This document shows, piece after piece, positions 27,944-37,374 of a stretch of 56,559 bases of DNA. The notes beneath the pieces were generated by a model. That model saw only the letters and a program-made list of their open reading frames with translations. It made no database searches and was not told the origin of the DNA. The translations under genes were made by a program, and so were the position numbers. Each line of letters opens with the position of its first letter. Position 1 is the first letter of the stretch. Origin of the DNA: Candidatus Methylobacter oryzae (lineage in GTDB: Bacteria; Pseudomonadota; Gammaproteobacteria; Methylococcales; Methylomonadaceae); the NCBI RefSeq assembly GCF_003994235.2, contig NZ_RYFG02000097.1, positions 1-56,559 on the forward strand, read 5' to 3'.

Positions 27944-29758
27944 ATGCGGATTTCCAAATTCACCCGCACCGCTGTCGCATCCGCCGTCTGTAGCGGCGCC
28001 TTATTATCGGTTTCGATACCGGCACAGGCCAACAAAGCCCTGGATAGACTGTCAAAAGAGGATACTAACTGGGTCATGCAGACCAAAGACTACGGCGCCA
28101 CCCACTTTAGTGAAATGACCCAGATCAACGCGCACAACGTCCAGCATCTACAGCCGGTCTGGTCGTTTTCCACAGGCGTACTGAACGGGCATGAAGGCGG
28201 ACCGCTGGTTATTGACGGCATCATGTATGTGCATACGCCGTTCCCTAACAATATTTTTGCTATCGACCTGGATCAGCCGGATAAAATTTTGTGGGAATAC
28301 AAACCCAAACAAAACCCGGCCGCCCGCGCGGTAGCTTGTTGCGACGTAGTCAATAGGGGCTTGGCTTACGCGCCCGCCGGCGACGGTTATCCGGCGACTA
28401 TTTTCCAGAATCAACTGGACGGCCATATCGTCGCGTTAAACGCCAAGACCGGCGAGTTATTGTGGAAAATGGAGAACTCCGATATTGCGATGGGTTCCAC
28501 GCTGACCGTCGCGCCTTTTGTGGCTAAGGACAAAGTCATTGTCGGCAGTTCAGGCGCGGAATTGGGCGTAAGAGGATACGCCACCGCCTATAACATTAAA
28601 GACGGCAAACAGGCATGGCGCGTTTATGCGACCGGTCCCGACGAAGATATTAAACTCGCCAAGGATTTTAACAGCGCCAACCCGCATTACGGCCAATTCG
28701 GCCTGGGCCTTAAAACCTGGGAAGGCGACGCCTGGAAAATCGGCGGCGGCACCAACTGGGGCTGGTACGCATTCGATCCCGACCTGGATATGCTCTATTA
28801 CGGCTCGGGCAACCCGGCACCGTGGAATGAAACCATGCGCCCCGGCGACAACAAATGGACGATGACCATCTGGGGCCGCGACATCAATACCGGCGAAGCA
28901 AAATTCGGTTATCAAAAAACGCCGCATGACGAATGGGATTACGCCGGCGTCAACTACATGGGCTTATCGGAGCAGATGGTTAACGGCAAAATGACCAAAC
29001 TGCTGACCCATCCCGACCGCAACGGCCTGGTTTATACCCTGAACCGTGAAAACGGCGATTTGGTCAACGCATTCAAAATCGACGATACCGTCAACTGGGT
29101 TAAAAAAGTCGACCTGAAAACCGGCCTGCCGGTTCGCGACCCTGAGTTTTCCACGCACATGGATCATGAAGCCAAAGGCATTTGTCCATCCGCGATGGGT
29201 TACCACAACCAGGGCATCGAATCTTACGATCCGAACAAAAAACTGTTCTTCATGGGCACCAACCATATCTGCATGGACTGGGAACCGTTCATGCTGCCTT
29301 ACCGCGCAGGACAGTTCTTTGTCGGCGCGACGCTGAACATGTATCCGGGGCCTAAAGGCACCTTGGGACAAGTGAAAGCGATGAACTCCGTGACCGGTAA
29401 ATTCGAATGGGAAGTCAAGGAAAAATTCGCGGTCTGGGGCGGTACCACCGCTACAGCGGGCGACCTGGTTTTCTACGGCACCCTGGACGGTTACATCAAA
29501 GCGCTGGATTCACGGAACGGTAAAGAATTATGGAAATTCAAACTGCCTTCCGGCGTTATCGGCCATCCGATTACTTTCGGACACAAAGGCAAGCAATATG
29601 TCGCAATTTACTACGGTGTCGGCGGCTGGCCCGGCGTCGGTCTAGTGTTCGACTTGCAAGACCCAACTGCGGGATTGGGCGCGGTCGGCGCGTTTAAAGA
29701 ACTGGCGCATTACACGCAACAAGGCGGTGGCGTGATGGTCTTTGCATTGGGTTATTAA
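27944..29758 (+). CDS. mxaF: Methanol dehydrogenase large subunit MxaF (calcium type)
   Basis: A 604-residue periplasmic PQQ enzyme that oxidises methanol to formaldehyde and passes electrons to cytochrome cL (MxaG). A signal peptide (about 1-29, ending AQA) is followed by an eight-bladed propeller with tryptophan-docking repeats (GELLWK, KQAWRV, GKELWKF). The vicinal disulfide is Cys132-Cys133 in VACCDVV; calcium ligands are Glu in SSGAELGV and Asn in GSGNPAPWN; the catalytic base is Asp332 in HDEWDYAGV. Ala334 follows where lanthanide enzymes (XoxF) have Asp, so this is MxaF. A strong GGAGGA ribosome site fits very high expression. Confidence 0.97.
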   Translation: MRISKFTRTAVASAVCSGALLSVSIPAQANKALDRLSKEDTNWVMQTKDYGATHFSEMTQINAHNVQHLQPVWSFSTGVLNGHEGGPLVIDGIMYVHTPFPNNIFAIDLDQPDKILWEYKPKQNPAARAVACCDVVNRGLAYAPAGDGYPATIFQNQLDGHIVALNAKTGELLWKMENSDIAMGSTLTVAPFVAKDKVIVGSSGAELGVRGYATAYNIKDGKQAWRVYATGPDEDIKLAKDFNSANPHYGQFGLGLKTWEGDAWKIGGGTNWGWYAFDPDLDMLYYGSGNPAPWNETMRPGDNKWTMTIWGRDINTGEAKFGYQKTPHDEWDYAGVNYMGLSEQMVNGKMTKLLTHPDRNGLVYTLNRENGDLVNAFKIDDTVNWVKKVDLKTGLPVRDPEFSTHMDHEAKGICPSAMGYHNQGIESYDPNKKLFFMGTNHICMDWEPFMLPYRAGQFFVGATLNMYPGPKGTLGQVKAMNSVTGKFEWEVKEKFAVWGGTTATAGDLVFYGTLDGYIKALDSRNGKELWKFKLPSGVIGHPITFGHKGKQYVAIYYGVGGWPGVGLVFDLQDPTAGLGAVGAFKELAHYTQQGGGVMVFALGY

Positions 29759-29764
29759 GTTGTG

Positions 29765-29794
29765 CCGGTTCCTAAGCTCCAGCTTGGGAACCGG
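29765..29794. repeat. GTTCCT...GGGAACC hairpin between mxaF and mxaJ
   Basis: CCGGTTCCTAAGCT and AGCTTGGGAACCGG form a near-perfect hairpin starting 6 bases past the mxaF stop codon. It belongs to the same family as the palindrome within mnmA (7342-7368). In mRNA it could protect the 3' end of mxaF and lower expression of mxaJ; that role is inference. Confidence 0.75.
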
Positions 29795-29833
29795 CGAAGT
29801 AACTACATTAAACCGGCATTAATGAGAGTAAAT

Positions 29834-30673
29834 ATGCAGATAAACAAATTTTTAATAACAGCTTTATGTTTGAGCTGCGGTTTAGCAATCCCCCCAGCCC
29901 TGGCCGGACAAAACAAACCGCTAAAGGTCTGCGCGGCGGAAAACGAAATGCCTTATTCCAATAAGGCTGGCGAAGGCTTCGAGAATAAATTGGCGGAACT
30001 GGTAGGCAAAGCCCTGGACAGAAAAGTCGAATACGTTAGCTGGAGCGACCCGCGTTATTACATACGCGACACCTTGGATAAAGGACTGTGCGATGTGGCA
30101 ATAGGTGTCGATAAAGGCGATCCCCGCGTTTTGACCACCCAGCCTTATTACCGTTCCGGCTACGTCTTCATCTCGCGTGAAGCCGATAAGCTGGATTTGC
30201 TTAGCTGGGATAGCGCGGCGCTACGCAAAGTAAAACGCATCGCTTTTGTACCCGGCACTCCGCCGGAAGCGATGATGAAGGCTATCGGGCGTTACAACGA
30301 TATGTTCAATTATTCCCAGGAGCTGGTAGGTTTTAAATCCGCGCGTAACCAGTACATCAAATACGAAACCTCGAAGCTGGTCTCCGAGATTTCATCGGGT
30401 CATGCCGAAGTTGCCGCCCTTTGGGGACCGTCTGCCGCGCGTTATGTTAAAGCATCGCCGACACCGTTGACGATGACGATGATTCCTGACGACAACGTTC
30501 GCGCCGACGGTCAAAAAGTAGGGTCTCATTACAGCACATCAATGGGCGTCCGCAAAAACGATCCGGCCTTACTGGCTCAGCTGAACAAGGTTATTGAAGA
30601 CAAGCGGGATGAAATAACCGAGTTGCTGGAGAAAGAAGGCGTCCCTTTGCTTGCCGAACCCAACGCGTCGTAA
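29834..30673 (+). CDS. mxaJ: MxaJ, periplasmic methanol dehydrogenase accessory protein
   Basis: A 279-residue protein with a signal peptide (about 1-24, ending PALAG) and a family-3 solute-binding fold (LKVCAAENEMPYSN...GFENKLAELV...DVAIGVDKGDPR). MxaJ binds the MDH complex and is needed for its maturation; it is not part of a transporter. I chose the ATG at 29834 because it directly precedes the signal peptide, with GAGAG upstream; longer starts would translate the GTTCC hairpin. It follows mxaF and precedes mxaG, the standard order. Confidence 0.93.
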   Translation: MQINKFLITALCLSCGLAIPPALAGQNKPLKVCAAENEMPYSNKAGEGFENKLAELVGKALDRKVEYVSWSDPRYYIRDTLDKGLCDVAIGVDKGDPRVLTTQPYYRSGYVFISREADKLDLLSWDSAALRKVKRIAFVPGTPPEAMMKAIGRYNDMFNYSQELVGFKSARNQYIKYETSKLVSEISSGHAEVAALWGPSAARYVKASPTPLTMTMIPDDNVRADGQKVGSHYSTSMGVRKNDPALLAQLNKVIEDKRDEITELLEKEGVPLLAEPNAS

Positions 30674-30701
30674 AAAATCATAAAGAAATTAGGTCTTAAC
30701 A

Positions 30702-31175
30702 ATGAACAGAAAAAAATTATTCGCCGTATCGGCTGCCGGCCTGGTGTTGATCAGCTCGGCGGCTTTAGCGGAAATAACCTTTCGTAACGCCATTACCGGC
30801 GCGCCGCTGGACATGAGCGTCGCCAAATCGGGCGGTAACGAAGCCGTTTTCAATCAATTTAAGGAAACGGGCAAGAACCCTTACAACGGCAATAAGGAAG
30901 CCGTAGAAAAAGGCCATAACCTTTATTTGACGGCCTGCTCCGGCTGTCACGGCCACGAAGCCGAAGGCAAATTAGGGCCGGGACTGGCCGACGATTACTG
31001 GACTTATCCTGCCAATGCGACTGACAAGGGCTTGTTCGAAGTCTTGTTCGGCGGCGCCAACGGCATGATGGGGCCGCAATACGTCAACTTATCGACCGAT
31101 GAAATGCTGATGATTATGTCTTGGATACGGGACATCTACAAAGGCGATCCCAAAAAAGCCAAGTGGCTGAAATAG
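30702..31175 (+). CDS. mxaG: Cytochrome cL, electron acceptor of methanol dehydrogenase
   Basis: A 157-residue periplasmic c-type cytochrome. The signal peptide ends about residue 23 (AALA); the haem motif is CSGCH at residues 79-83; and NGMMGPQYVNLS carries the likely axial Met. It takes electrons from PQQ of MxaFI and passes them to cytochrome cH and the terminal oxidase. The position between mxaJ and mxaI is the canonical one. No second haem motif is present. Confidence 0.95.
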   Translation: MNRKKLFAVSAAGLVLISSAALAEITFRNAITGAPLDMSVAKSGGNEAVFNQFKETGKNPYNGNKEAVEKGHNLYLTACSGCHGHEAEGKLGPGLADDYWTYPANATDKGLFEVLFGGANGMMGPQYVNLSTDEMLMIMSWIRDIYKGDPKKAKWLK

Positions 31176-31188
31176 CGAGGAAAAACAG

Positions 31189-31473
31189 ATGAAAAAAATA
31201 CTATTGATTAATGCGGCCGTAGTGTTCGCGGCGCTGTCCTATTCGGCTATCGCTTACGACGGCCAGAACTGCAAAGAACCGGGCGTTTGCTGGGAACCCA
31301 AGCCGGGTTACCCGGAAAAAGTGGCGGGCAGCAAATACGACCCGAAACACGATGTCAACGAACTGAATAAACAGGCCCAATCGATTATGGAAATGGAAGC
31401 GCGCAATAAAAAACGCCAGGAACATCTGGCCAAGACCGGTAAGTTTGTTTATGACGTAGACGACATCGAATAG
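31189..31473 (+). CDS. mxaI: Methanol dehydrogenase small subunit MxaI
   Basis: A 94-residue precursor. A signal peptide (about 1-22) precedes a mature chain of about 72 residues beginning YDGQNCKEPGVCWEPKPGYP, followed by a lysine- and glutamate-rich long helix (NELNKQAQSIMEMEARNKKR). MxaI wraps the MxaF subunit in the alpha2beta2 enzyme. It is present only in the calcium-dependent type, which agrees with the MxaF active site. It is 13 bp after mxaG. Confidence 0.96.
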   Translation: MKKILLINAAVVFAALSYSAIAYDGQNCKEPGVCWEPKPGYPEKVAGSKYDPKHDVNELNKQAQSIMEMEARNKKRQEHLAKTGKFVYDVDDIE

Positions 31474-31566
31474 CCATGGTTTTGGGCATAGATGCATCCC
31501 TATCTTCCGTCCCCTTGTTAGCCTGTTTGCATCTTATGCCCTTTTTTGTCGATCCCTCAGTATCCG

Positions 31567-31598
31567 GACCTTCCAGGCTTTAAAAACCTGGAAGGTCT
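31567..31598. repeat. AGACCTTCCAGG palindrome, copy 2, after mxaI
   Basis: Arms GACCTTCCAGG and CCTGGAAGGTC flank a short, slightly imperfect AT centre. It lies 94 bp past the mxaI stop, at the break between the structural genes mxaFJGI and the maturation genes mxaRSACKL, where message levels are expected to fall. Confidence 0.85.
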
Positions 31599-31714
31599 AG
31601 GCGTTTACCGGAAATACCGATTTTCGCTATCGCTCGAACCAACTGACTCGTGCCCGGTGGATATTCCGGCCTACACATAATCGTACAAATCGGAACGTTT
31701 TTTTTACAAAATCA

Positions 31715-32731
31715 ATGAACACAAACATCCAGCTTAGCGACTGGCGCGAGCAAGCGTTACAGTTCGAACGACAAATCAATCAAACCGTTATCGGCCTGCA
31801 ACCTGCGGTCAGGCATATCGTCCTGGCCGTTTTCGCCAGAGGCCATGTATTGCTCGAAGGCAATGTCGGCGTCGGCAAAACCACGCTGCTAAGAGCGGTT
31901 GCCCAAGGCTTGGGCGGCGATTACCAACGCATTGAAGGCACTATCGACCTGATGCCCGCCGACTTGATCTATTACACCTATTTAAACGATGCAGGCAGGC
32001 CGTGCGTCGATCCCGGGCCGTTGCTGAAACACGGCGACACACTCGCCACCTTCTTCTTCAACGAAATCAACCGCGCCCGGCCGCAAGTCCATGCCTTGCT
32101 GTTACGGGCGATGGCCGAACGCAGCATCAACGCTTTTAACCGCGACTATCGTTTTCCGCATATCCAGGTTTTTGCCGACCGCAACCGCGTCGAGAAAGAA
32201 GAAACCTTCGAGCTGCCCGCCGCCGCCAAAGACCGCTTCATGATGGAAATCAACATTGACATGCCCAGAGGCGATACCGAACTGGACGAGCTGATATTCA
32301 ATCCCCGTTTCCACGATACCGACCGGCTGATTGCAGAAGTCGCTAACAGCGGTATTTATTACCGGCTCAATGAGCTGGCGCAAACCGTGCAGCAACATAT
32401 ACAGACCAGCCCCAAGCTCCATGCCTACGCGCTGAGCTTGTGGAAAGCCACGCAGCGGCCGCAGCAATACGGCGTTCAATTAACCGACGTCGAAATGCCG
32501 CAAGTATTAATGGCCGGCGCCAGTCCGCGCGGCATGAGTTATTTGATTCGCGCCGCCAAAACCCGCGCTTGGCTGGAAAGCCGGGATCATGTGTTGCCTG
32601 AAGATTTGCAAGCGGTTTTTCCGGTTTGCATGACGCACCGGCTGTTTTTGAATCCGCTGTATGCCTATAGGAAAGAACAGCTGCTGCCTGAATTAATAAC
32701 GGGCATTTTGAATCAGGTGGCTGCGCCTTGA
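31715..32731 (+). CDS. mxaR: MoxR-family AAA+ ATPase MxaR
   Basis: A 338-residue cytoplasmic AAA+ protein of the MoxR type. Walker A is EGNVGVGKTT at about residues 49-58, Walker B/sensor is FFFNEINRARPQVHALLLRAM, and a C-terminal lid domain follows. With MxaS, MxaA, MxaC, MxaK and MxaL it is needed for calcium insertion into methanol dehydrogenase; MoxR ATPases usually pair with vWA proteins, as here. It begins the maturation part of the operon, 241 bp after mxaI. Confidence 0.94.
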   Translation: MNTNIQLSDWREQALQFERQINQTVIGLQPAVRHIVLAVFARGHVLLEGNVGVGKTTLLRAVAQGLGGDYQRIEGTIDLMPADLIYYTYLNDAGRPCVDPGPLLKHGDTLATFFFNEINRARPQVHALLLRAMAERSINAFNRDYRFPHIQVFADRNRVEKEETFELPAAAKDRFMMEINIDMPRGDTELDELIFNPRFHDTDRLIAEVANSGIYYRLNELAQTVQQHIQTSPKLHAYALSLWKATQRPQQYGVQLTDVEMPQVLMAGASPRGMSYLIRAAKTRAWLESRDHVLPEDLQAVFPVCMTHRLFLNPLYAYRKEQLLPELITGILNQVAAP

Positions 32732-32769
32732 AACGTGCTCCATCTTCTTTAGGAAGGCCTACACAGATA

Positions 32770-32862
32770 GTCCACGAAAAGCACGAAAGACACGAAAATA
32801 TTTAGTTCCCAAGCTCCACCACTAAATAACATCCGTTGCTTTATTTCGTACCTTTCGTGGAC
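32770..32862. repeat. Inverted CACGAAA-type repeat between mxaR and mxaS
   Basis: GTCCACGAAAAGCACGAAA (32770-32788) and TTTCGTACCTTTCGTGGAC (32844-32862) are inverted copies with two mismatches. A half copy of the GTTCCCAAGCTCC palindrome lies inside. The arrangement matches 26787-26923, with a different insert. Confidence 0.75.
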
Positions 32863-32896
32863 AACATAAAAACATCAAATCGTAAAAAACCACCCC

Positions 32897-33733
32897 ATGA
32901 CCGAAACGCTACATTACCGCTTACCCTGGCAATCGAGCTCCGTTTATCCGGGAGCGCATCCCGGACAAATGGTCGGCGCCGGGCAATTGTTCAAGCGCCA
33001 TGAACCGCTGATTGCCAGCCCCGACCCCAGACGCATAGACTTGCGCGCCAGCGTACTCGACCCGTTTTCGTCGTACCGGGTACGCGTCTATCAGCAGCAA
33101 AGCAGCGTCAACGTCTATCTACTTGCCGACCTATCCGCCTCAATGGGCTATGCCGATAAACAACAAACCTTGATCCGGTTTTTGCTGGCCGCGGCCAATT
33201 CGGCATTCGATTACGGCGACAAGTTCGGCTTTATCGGTTGCACCGAGCGTATCGAGCAGCGCTGGCTGCTTCCCGCCGGCCAACATTTGGGCAGGGTGTC
33301 GGCCCTGGCAAAACAACTGGAACGCCTTAAATTTACCGCTGGTGCAACCGGGCTGCAAAACGCCTCGGCCTTTCTGCCTGCCGAGCGTTCGCTGGTATTT
33401 TTATTATCCGACTGTCATTTTCCGCTTGCTCAATTGCGCGCCGTACTGGGCTCGTTACAGGATCACGATCTGGTTCCGCTGGTGCTATGGAACCGGGACG
33501 AATACGCCGCCTTGCCCAATTGGGGACTTATTTCTTTTCAAGACATGGAAAGCCATGCGAGCCGCACGCTATTTATGCGTCCATCCTTACGGCAAAAAAT
33601 AGTCGCCGCCTACCGGCAACGCCAACACGACTTGAAACACATTTTCCGGGCCTTTGGCAATGAGCCCTTGTTTATTACCGAAGGCTACAACAGCCAAACC
33701 GTTAATCGCCATTTACAGCAGAGGGCCGCATGA
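32897..33733 (+). CDS. mxaS: MxaS, DUF58-type protein
   Basis: A 278-residue cytoplasmic protein with the DUF58 pattern: RRIDLRASVLDPFSSYRVRVYQ followed by a vWA-like region (LLADLSASMGYADK, with a DxSxS metal site). It follows mxaR, as DUF58 proteins often follow MoxR ATPases, and probably acts with it in calcium insertion. It overlaps mxaA by 4 bases (ATGA). Confidence 0.9.
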   Translation: MTETLHYRLPWQSSSVYPGAHPGQMVGAGQLFKRHEPLIASPDPRRIDLRASVLDPFSSYRVRVYQQQSSVNVYLLADLSASMGYADKQQTLIRFLLAAANSAFDYGDKFGFIGCTERIEQRWLLPAGQHLGRVSALAKQLERLKFTAGATGLQNASAFLPAERSLVFLLSDCHFPLAQLRAVLGSLQDHDLVPLVLWNRDEYAALPNWGLISFQDMESHASRTLFMRPSLRQKIVAAYRQRQHDLKHIFRAFGNEPLFITEGYNSQTVNRHLQQRAA

Positions 33734-34605
33734 GAATCCTGCTAATCATGGTGTTGTCTCTGCTGGGCTGTTCCGGCTCGATCGATCAGCCGGTCAGTTA
33801 CTTTAACGTCGAAACGCCGCGCCCGTTCGGCTACGTTAACGGCGATGAAATTCCCCAACGCATTGTGATCGAAACCCGGCCGGGTATTACTTTACAAACC
33901 GGCAGCTTACCGGCCAAAGGCTCAATCAACCGCTGGCTGAACCTGAATCAAATCACGGTTAAACAAAGCGGCCGTCGTTATCAAATCGACTTGCTCTACC
34001 AAGTTTTTTACGCGCCGCTGGAGGTTAAATCGTTAACCCTGCCCGGCTTTACCGTACAACTCAACCAGGGTGAAAAAAGCATCGGCCAAAACGTTCCCGC
34101 CTGGAGTTTTACGCTGTCCCCGCTCAGGGAGCTGGTGGCGCGCCAAAGCGAACAGGGCGAATACCTGCGCCCCGACAGCCCGCCGCCGTTATTGGCAAAT
34201 ACCCAGGCCTGGTACGGCTTGACCGCCAGCTTGGCCATTGCCGCGCCGATAGCGACTTATCTGGGTTACTTATACGGCTGTTTTCCCAACATGACGCGGC
34301 GCACCGTGTTTAAGCGGGCATTACGCAAACTGGCGGGATTGTCTAAAACCGACATGGAACAAGCCTTGACCGTTATCCACCACGCCTTGAACAGCCTAAA
34401 CGGGCAGCCGCTGTTTGCTAGCCGTTTGAGCGATTTTTACCGGCGCAACCCGCAGTATCTACAAATAAAGGCTCAATTGGTTTGGTTCTTCAACTATTCC
34501 AACCGTTATTTTTTTTCCGACGGCATGATTACTGTCGCGCAGGATTTTCAGCAGCTAAAAAACCTCTGCGAGCAATGCCGGAAGATCGAACGAGGCAGCC
34601 GATGA
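33730..34605 (+). CDS. mxaA: MxaA, lipoprotein-like maturation factor
   Basis: A 291-residue protein. Its first residues form a lipoprotein signal, with LLGC at residues 11-14. A periplasmic beta-rich domain (PFGYVNGDEIPQRIVIETRPG...) comes next, then one membrane segment at about 165-185 and a cytoplasmic helical tail. Mutants of mxaA in methylotrophs lack calcium in their methanol dehydrogenase. It overlaps mxaS upstream and mxaC downstream by 4 bases each, so the three are translationally coupled. Confidence 0.9.
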   Translation: MRILLIMVLSLLGCSGSIDQPVSYFNVETPRPFGYVNGDEIPQRIVIETRPGITLQTGSLPAKGSINRWLNLNQITVKQSGRRYQIDLLYQVFYAPLEVKSLTLPGFTVQLNQGEKSIGQNVPAWSFTLSPLRELVARQSEQGEYLRPDSPPPLLANTQAWYGLTASLAIAAPIATYLGYLYGCFPNMTRRTVFKRALRKLAGLSKTDMEQALTVIHHALNSLNGQPLFASRLSDFYRRNPQYLQIKAQLVWFFNYSNRYFFSDGMITVAQDFQQLKNLCEQCRKIERGSR

Positions 34606-35630
34606 ATTTGGCGGTTAACACCCCTTGGGCTTTGACAGGCCTAGTGCTCGCCCTGTTACCGCTGTTCAACAGCGGCATGCGCACCAGCCCAGCACCGTGG
34701 ACGGCGTTGATACCCGGCGACGCGCTGTCGGCTTTTGTTGTCTGCTGTTTGCGGCTGTGCGCCGTCGCCGCGATCGCCGGGCTGGTGCTGGGCATGGCCG
34801 GCCTGCATCGCACCGAACAAAGCCGCGAGCGGATCGGCCACGGCGCTCATATCGTGTTATTGCTCGATCGCAGCAGCAGCATGGATAACACATTTGCCGG
34901 ACGCGCGCCGAACGGCTCGGACGATGGCAGGGATGCCGGAGGTAGAGCAACGCATGGAGCAGTTGCCGAAGAATCGAAAGCCGCAGCCGCGCGGCGCTTA
35001 TTGACAGAATTTGTCAAACAGCGGCAAAACGATTTGATCGGAGTCGCGGAATACAGCACTTCACCGCTATTCGTAATACCGCTGACCGAAAACAAAAACG
35101 CGGTGCAGGCGGCAATTGCCGCGACCGCAACACCGGCGCTGGGCTTTACCCATGTCAGCAAAGGCTTGGGGATGGCCATCTCGTTTTTTGAACAACAATC
35201 CGTCACCGGCTCGCGGATTGTATTGCTGGTTTCGGACGGCGCTGCGGCAATCGATCACGACAGCGAACTGAAATTGCGGGAGTGGTTTAAACGCCAGCAA
35301 GTCCGCCTGTACTGGATTTTCCTGCGCACGGCGGGCAGCCCCGGTATTTTCGACCAGCCGGAAGACAGCCGGGACGACAACGCCGGGGCTATGCCCGAAC
35401 TTTACCTGCACAAATTTTTCCTGGGCCTGGGTAGCCCTTATCAAGCTTATGAAGCGGAAAGCCCGGACGCGCTAAAACAGGCAATTGCCGACATCAACCG
35501 GCTGGAAAACCTGCCGATGCACTATGTCGAACATATTCCCAAACAGGACTTATCGGCCGCTTGCTACAGCGTAGCGGCCTTCTTGCTGCTGGTTCTGCTC
35601 GGCGTTAAATTTTGTGAGGTCAAACGATGA
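34602..35630 (+). CDS. mxaC: MxaC, vWA-domain membrane protein
   Basis: A 342-residue protein. Hydrophobic segments lie at about 9-25 and 45-65; a vWA domain follows (HIVLLLDRSSSMD with the DxSxS metal motif); a C-terminal membrane segment is at about 315-335. I chose the ATG at 34602, which overlaps the mxaA stop, over an in-frame ATG at 34482 that lies within mxaA. It probably works with MxaR and MxaL in calcium insertion. An Asp/Gly/Ala-rich stretch after the DxSxS motif (APNGSDDGRDAGGRATHG) looks like an added loop. Confidence 0.9.
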   Translation: MNLAVNTPWALTGLVLALLPLFNSGMRTSPAPWTALIPGDALSAFVVCCLRLCAVAAIAGLVLGMAGLHRTEQSRERIGHGAHIVLLLDRSSSMDNTFAGRAPNGSDDGRDAGGRATHGAVAEESKAAAARRLLTEFVKQRQNDLIGVAEYSTSPLFVIPLTENKNAVQAAIAATATPALGFTHVSKGLGMAISFFEQQSVTGSRIVLLVSDGAAAIDHDSELKLREWFKRQQVRLYWIFLRTAGSPGIFDQPEDSRDDNAGAMPELYLHKFFLGLGSPYQAYEAESPDALKQAIADINRLENLPMHYVEHIPKQDLSAACYSVAAFLLLVLLGVKFCEVKR

Positions 35631-36187
35631 TAAGGAGGCTCAGGCATATATCGCTGTGGACGGCGTTAACGGTTAGTTTATCGGGCGCTCTATACAGCGC
35701 CGCGATGCTGTACGGCATTCGCCAAGACAACGATTTAATCCGGCAATTAATGTCTGGAAAAGATGTGGCGGTTAATAAAGTGATCGGCGGCGAACCGGAA
35801 TTACGGCTGGCGCGGGCTTTTTATTTCAAGCAAAAACACCGTTACGACGAGGCGTTATCGACCCTCAGCCTGGTTATGGACAAAGGCGATCAAAAATTCC
35901 AGGCCAAAGCCCGCTACAACCTAGGCAATCTGTACCTGGAGCAAGCCATACAGCAAGCAAAGGCCATGAATATCAACGAAGCCCTGCCCTTGACCGGATT
36001 GGCGAAACAGGCCTACCGGCAAGCCTTGGCTTTGGACAGCGGCAACTGGGATGCCAAATACAACCTTGAAGTCGCGATGCGCTTATTGCCGGAAATGGAC
36101 AGGATCGACATGCCGGACGAAGAATCTAAGAACCAAAAATCGCAGTTGTGGACGACAGTGCCGGGGTTTCCGCGTGGGTTGCCTTGA
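35627..36187 (+). CDS. mxaK: MxaK, TPR-like membrane-anchored protein
   Basis: A 186-residue protein with one N-terminal membrane anchor (about 8-28) and helical TPR-like repeats (LARAFYFKQKHRYDEALS, ARYNLGNLYLEQA, AYRQALALDSGNWDAKYNLEVA). This fits MxaK, a maturation protein of the MDH cluster. It overlaps mxaC by 4 bases. The C-terminal tail (SQLWTTVPGFPRGLP) is typical of the family. Confidence 0.88.
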   Translation: MIRRLRHISLWTALTVSLSGALYSAAMLYGIRQDNDLIRQLMSGKDVAVNKVIGGEPELRLARAFYFKQKHRYDEALSTLSLVMDKGDQKFQAKARYNLGNLYLEQAIQQAKAMNINEALPLTGLAKQAYRQALALDSGNWDAKYNLEVAMRLLPEMDRIDMPDEESKNQKSQLWTTVPGFPRGLP

Positions 36188-36316
36188 TTTGCCACGGAAA
36201 TACCGTGGGTGCGAATTTCACTCGTTCACGCACGGCGCGCTCGTTGTTATACACAAGTCTATTCAATACCGTCATTTGGGTATTCCGGCCTACATCTGTT
36301 GAGAACGTTACGAGTT

Positions 36317-36349
36317 AGACCTTCCAGGTTTTTAAAACCTGGAAGGTCT
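36317..36349. repeat. AGACCTTCCAGG palindrome, copy 3, between mxaK and mxaL
   Basis: Perfect arms AGACCTTCCAGGTTTT and AAAACCTGGAAGGTCT around one T. It lies in the only sizeable gap (197 bp) inside mxaSACKL, which is otherwise made of overlapping genes, so it may have been inserted between mxaK and mxaL. Confidence 0.9.
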
Positions 36350-36384
36350 GCATACCGGCATGCCGCCAATAGAACGAGAAAATA

Positions 36385-37338
36385 ATGAACAAACCATTAA
36401 AAGATTATCGAACCTGGTGCCTGCTGTTGGCCGCTTTAGCGATGCTGGTGCTGTTCATCTACCCCAGCAGGCTGCAAAAAGCGCCGACTTACAATTACAC
36501 CTTTATTATCGACATTACCCGCAGCATGAATGCAACCGACTACCAGCAAGACAACCAGGCCGTCAGCCGCCTGAATTTTGTCAAACAAACCATACGCGAA
36601 CTGTTGCTGAAACTACCATGCGAATCCAAAGTCGGCCTGGGCCTGTTCACCGAAAGACGCTCGACCCTGTTATTCGAGCCGCTGGAAGTTTGCTCCGCTT
36701 ATACGGAAATAGACACCGCGATCGGCAAAGTCGACTGGCGCATGGCCTGGGCCGCAGACAGCAATATCGCCAAAGGCCTGATGAGTACGCTGGAAATGCT
36801 ACAAAAAAGCGACAGCTCGGTAATTTTTATTACCGACGGCCAGGAAGCCCCGCCGGTTAATCCCAATTACCAAACCGATTTCTCGGCTGTGAAGGGCCAA
36901 GCCAAAGGCATGATTATCGGCGTCGGCGGCTTGCAGGCCGTGCCTATCCCTAAATTCGACAGCCACGGCAAACAAACCGGGTTTTATAACCAAGACGATG
37001 TGCCGCACCGTTCTAGGTTCGGACAATCGAATCTGGACCCGTCGCAAATCAAAGGCTACAACGCGCGCAACGCCCCGTTCGGCAGCGAAGCCGCCACCGG
37101 CAACGAGCATCTAAGCGCCCTACAGGAAAATTATTTGGAAAAATTGGCCGCCGAATCCGGCTTGAGTTACGCCCGCTTAACCGACCTGCAAAACCTGAAC
37201 CGGGCATTGCAAGACCCAAAACTGGCGACCGAAAAAGTTGTACAGGCCGATATTCGCCGGTGGCCGGCATTGTTGGCCTTGCTGATGCTCAGCCTCGTCT
37301 ACCTGCCGAAGCTGCCTAAATACCGTCGATTTTCCTAA
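36385..37338 (+). CDS. mxaL: MxaL, vWA-domain membrane protein
   Basis: A 317-residue protein with an N-terminal membrane segment (about 9-27), a periplasmic vWA domain (FIIDITRSMNATDYQ, where Thr replaces the first Ser of the usual DxSxS) and a C-terminal membrane segment (about 292-310). MxaL is the last of the calcium-insertion genes. A palindromic repeat separates it from mxaK, so its expression may differ from that of mxaSACK. Confidence 0.88.
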   Translation: MNKPLKDYRTWCLLLAALAMLVLFIYPSRLQKAPTYNYTFIIDITRSMNATDYQQDNQAVSRLNFVKQTIRELLLKLPCESKVGLGLFTERRSTLLFEPLEVCSAYTEIDTAIGKVDWRMAWAADSNIAKGLMSTLEMLQKSDSSVIFITDGQEAPPVNPNYQTDFSAVKGQAKGMIIGVGGLQAVPIPKFDSHGKQTGFYNQDDVPHRSRFGQSNLDPSQIKGYNARNAPFGSEAATGNEHLSALQENYLEKLAAESGLSYARLTDLQNLNRALQDPKLATEKVVQADIRRWPALLALLMLSLVYLPKLPKYRRFS

Positions 37339-37374
37339 CCCCCCGTTCTTTATTCATCCTCTTGAGCACACCCC

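Noticed and set aside
28964-29371. 135-codon frame antisense to mxaF
   Set aside because: Shadow frame caused by codon bias in mxaF.
27944-29758. XoxF (lanthanide-type methanol dehydrogenase)
   Set aside because: The residue two after the catalytic Asp is Ala (DEWDYAG), not Asp, and mxaI is present.
36360-36860. 166-codon plus-strand frame over the start of mxaL
   Set aside because: It lies in another frame of mxaL, is Arg/Pro/Gln-rich, and has no family match; mxaL is clear.
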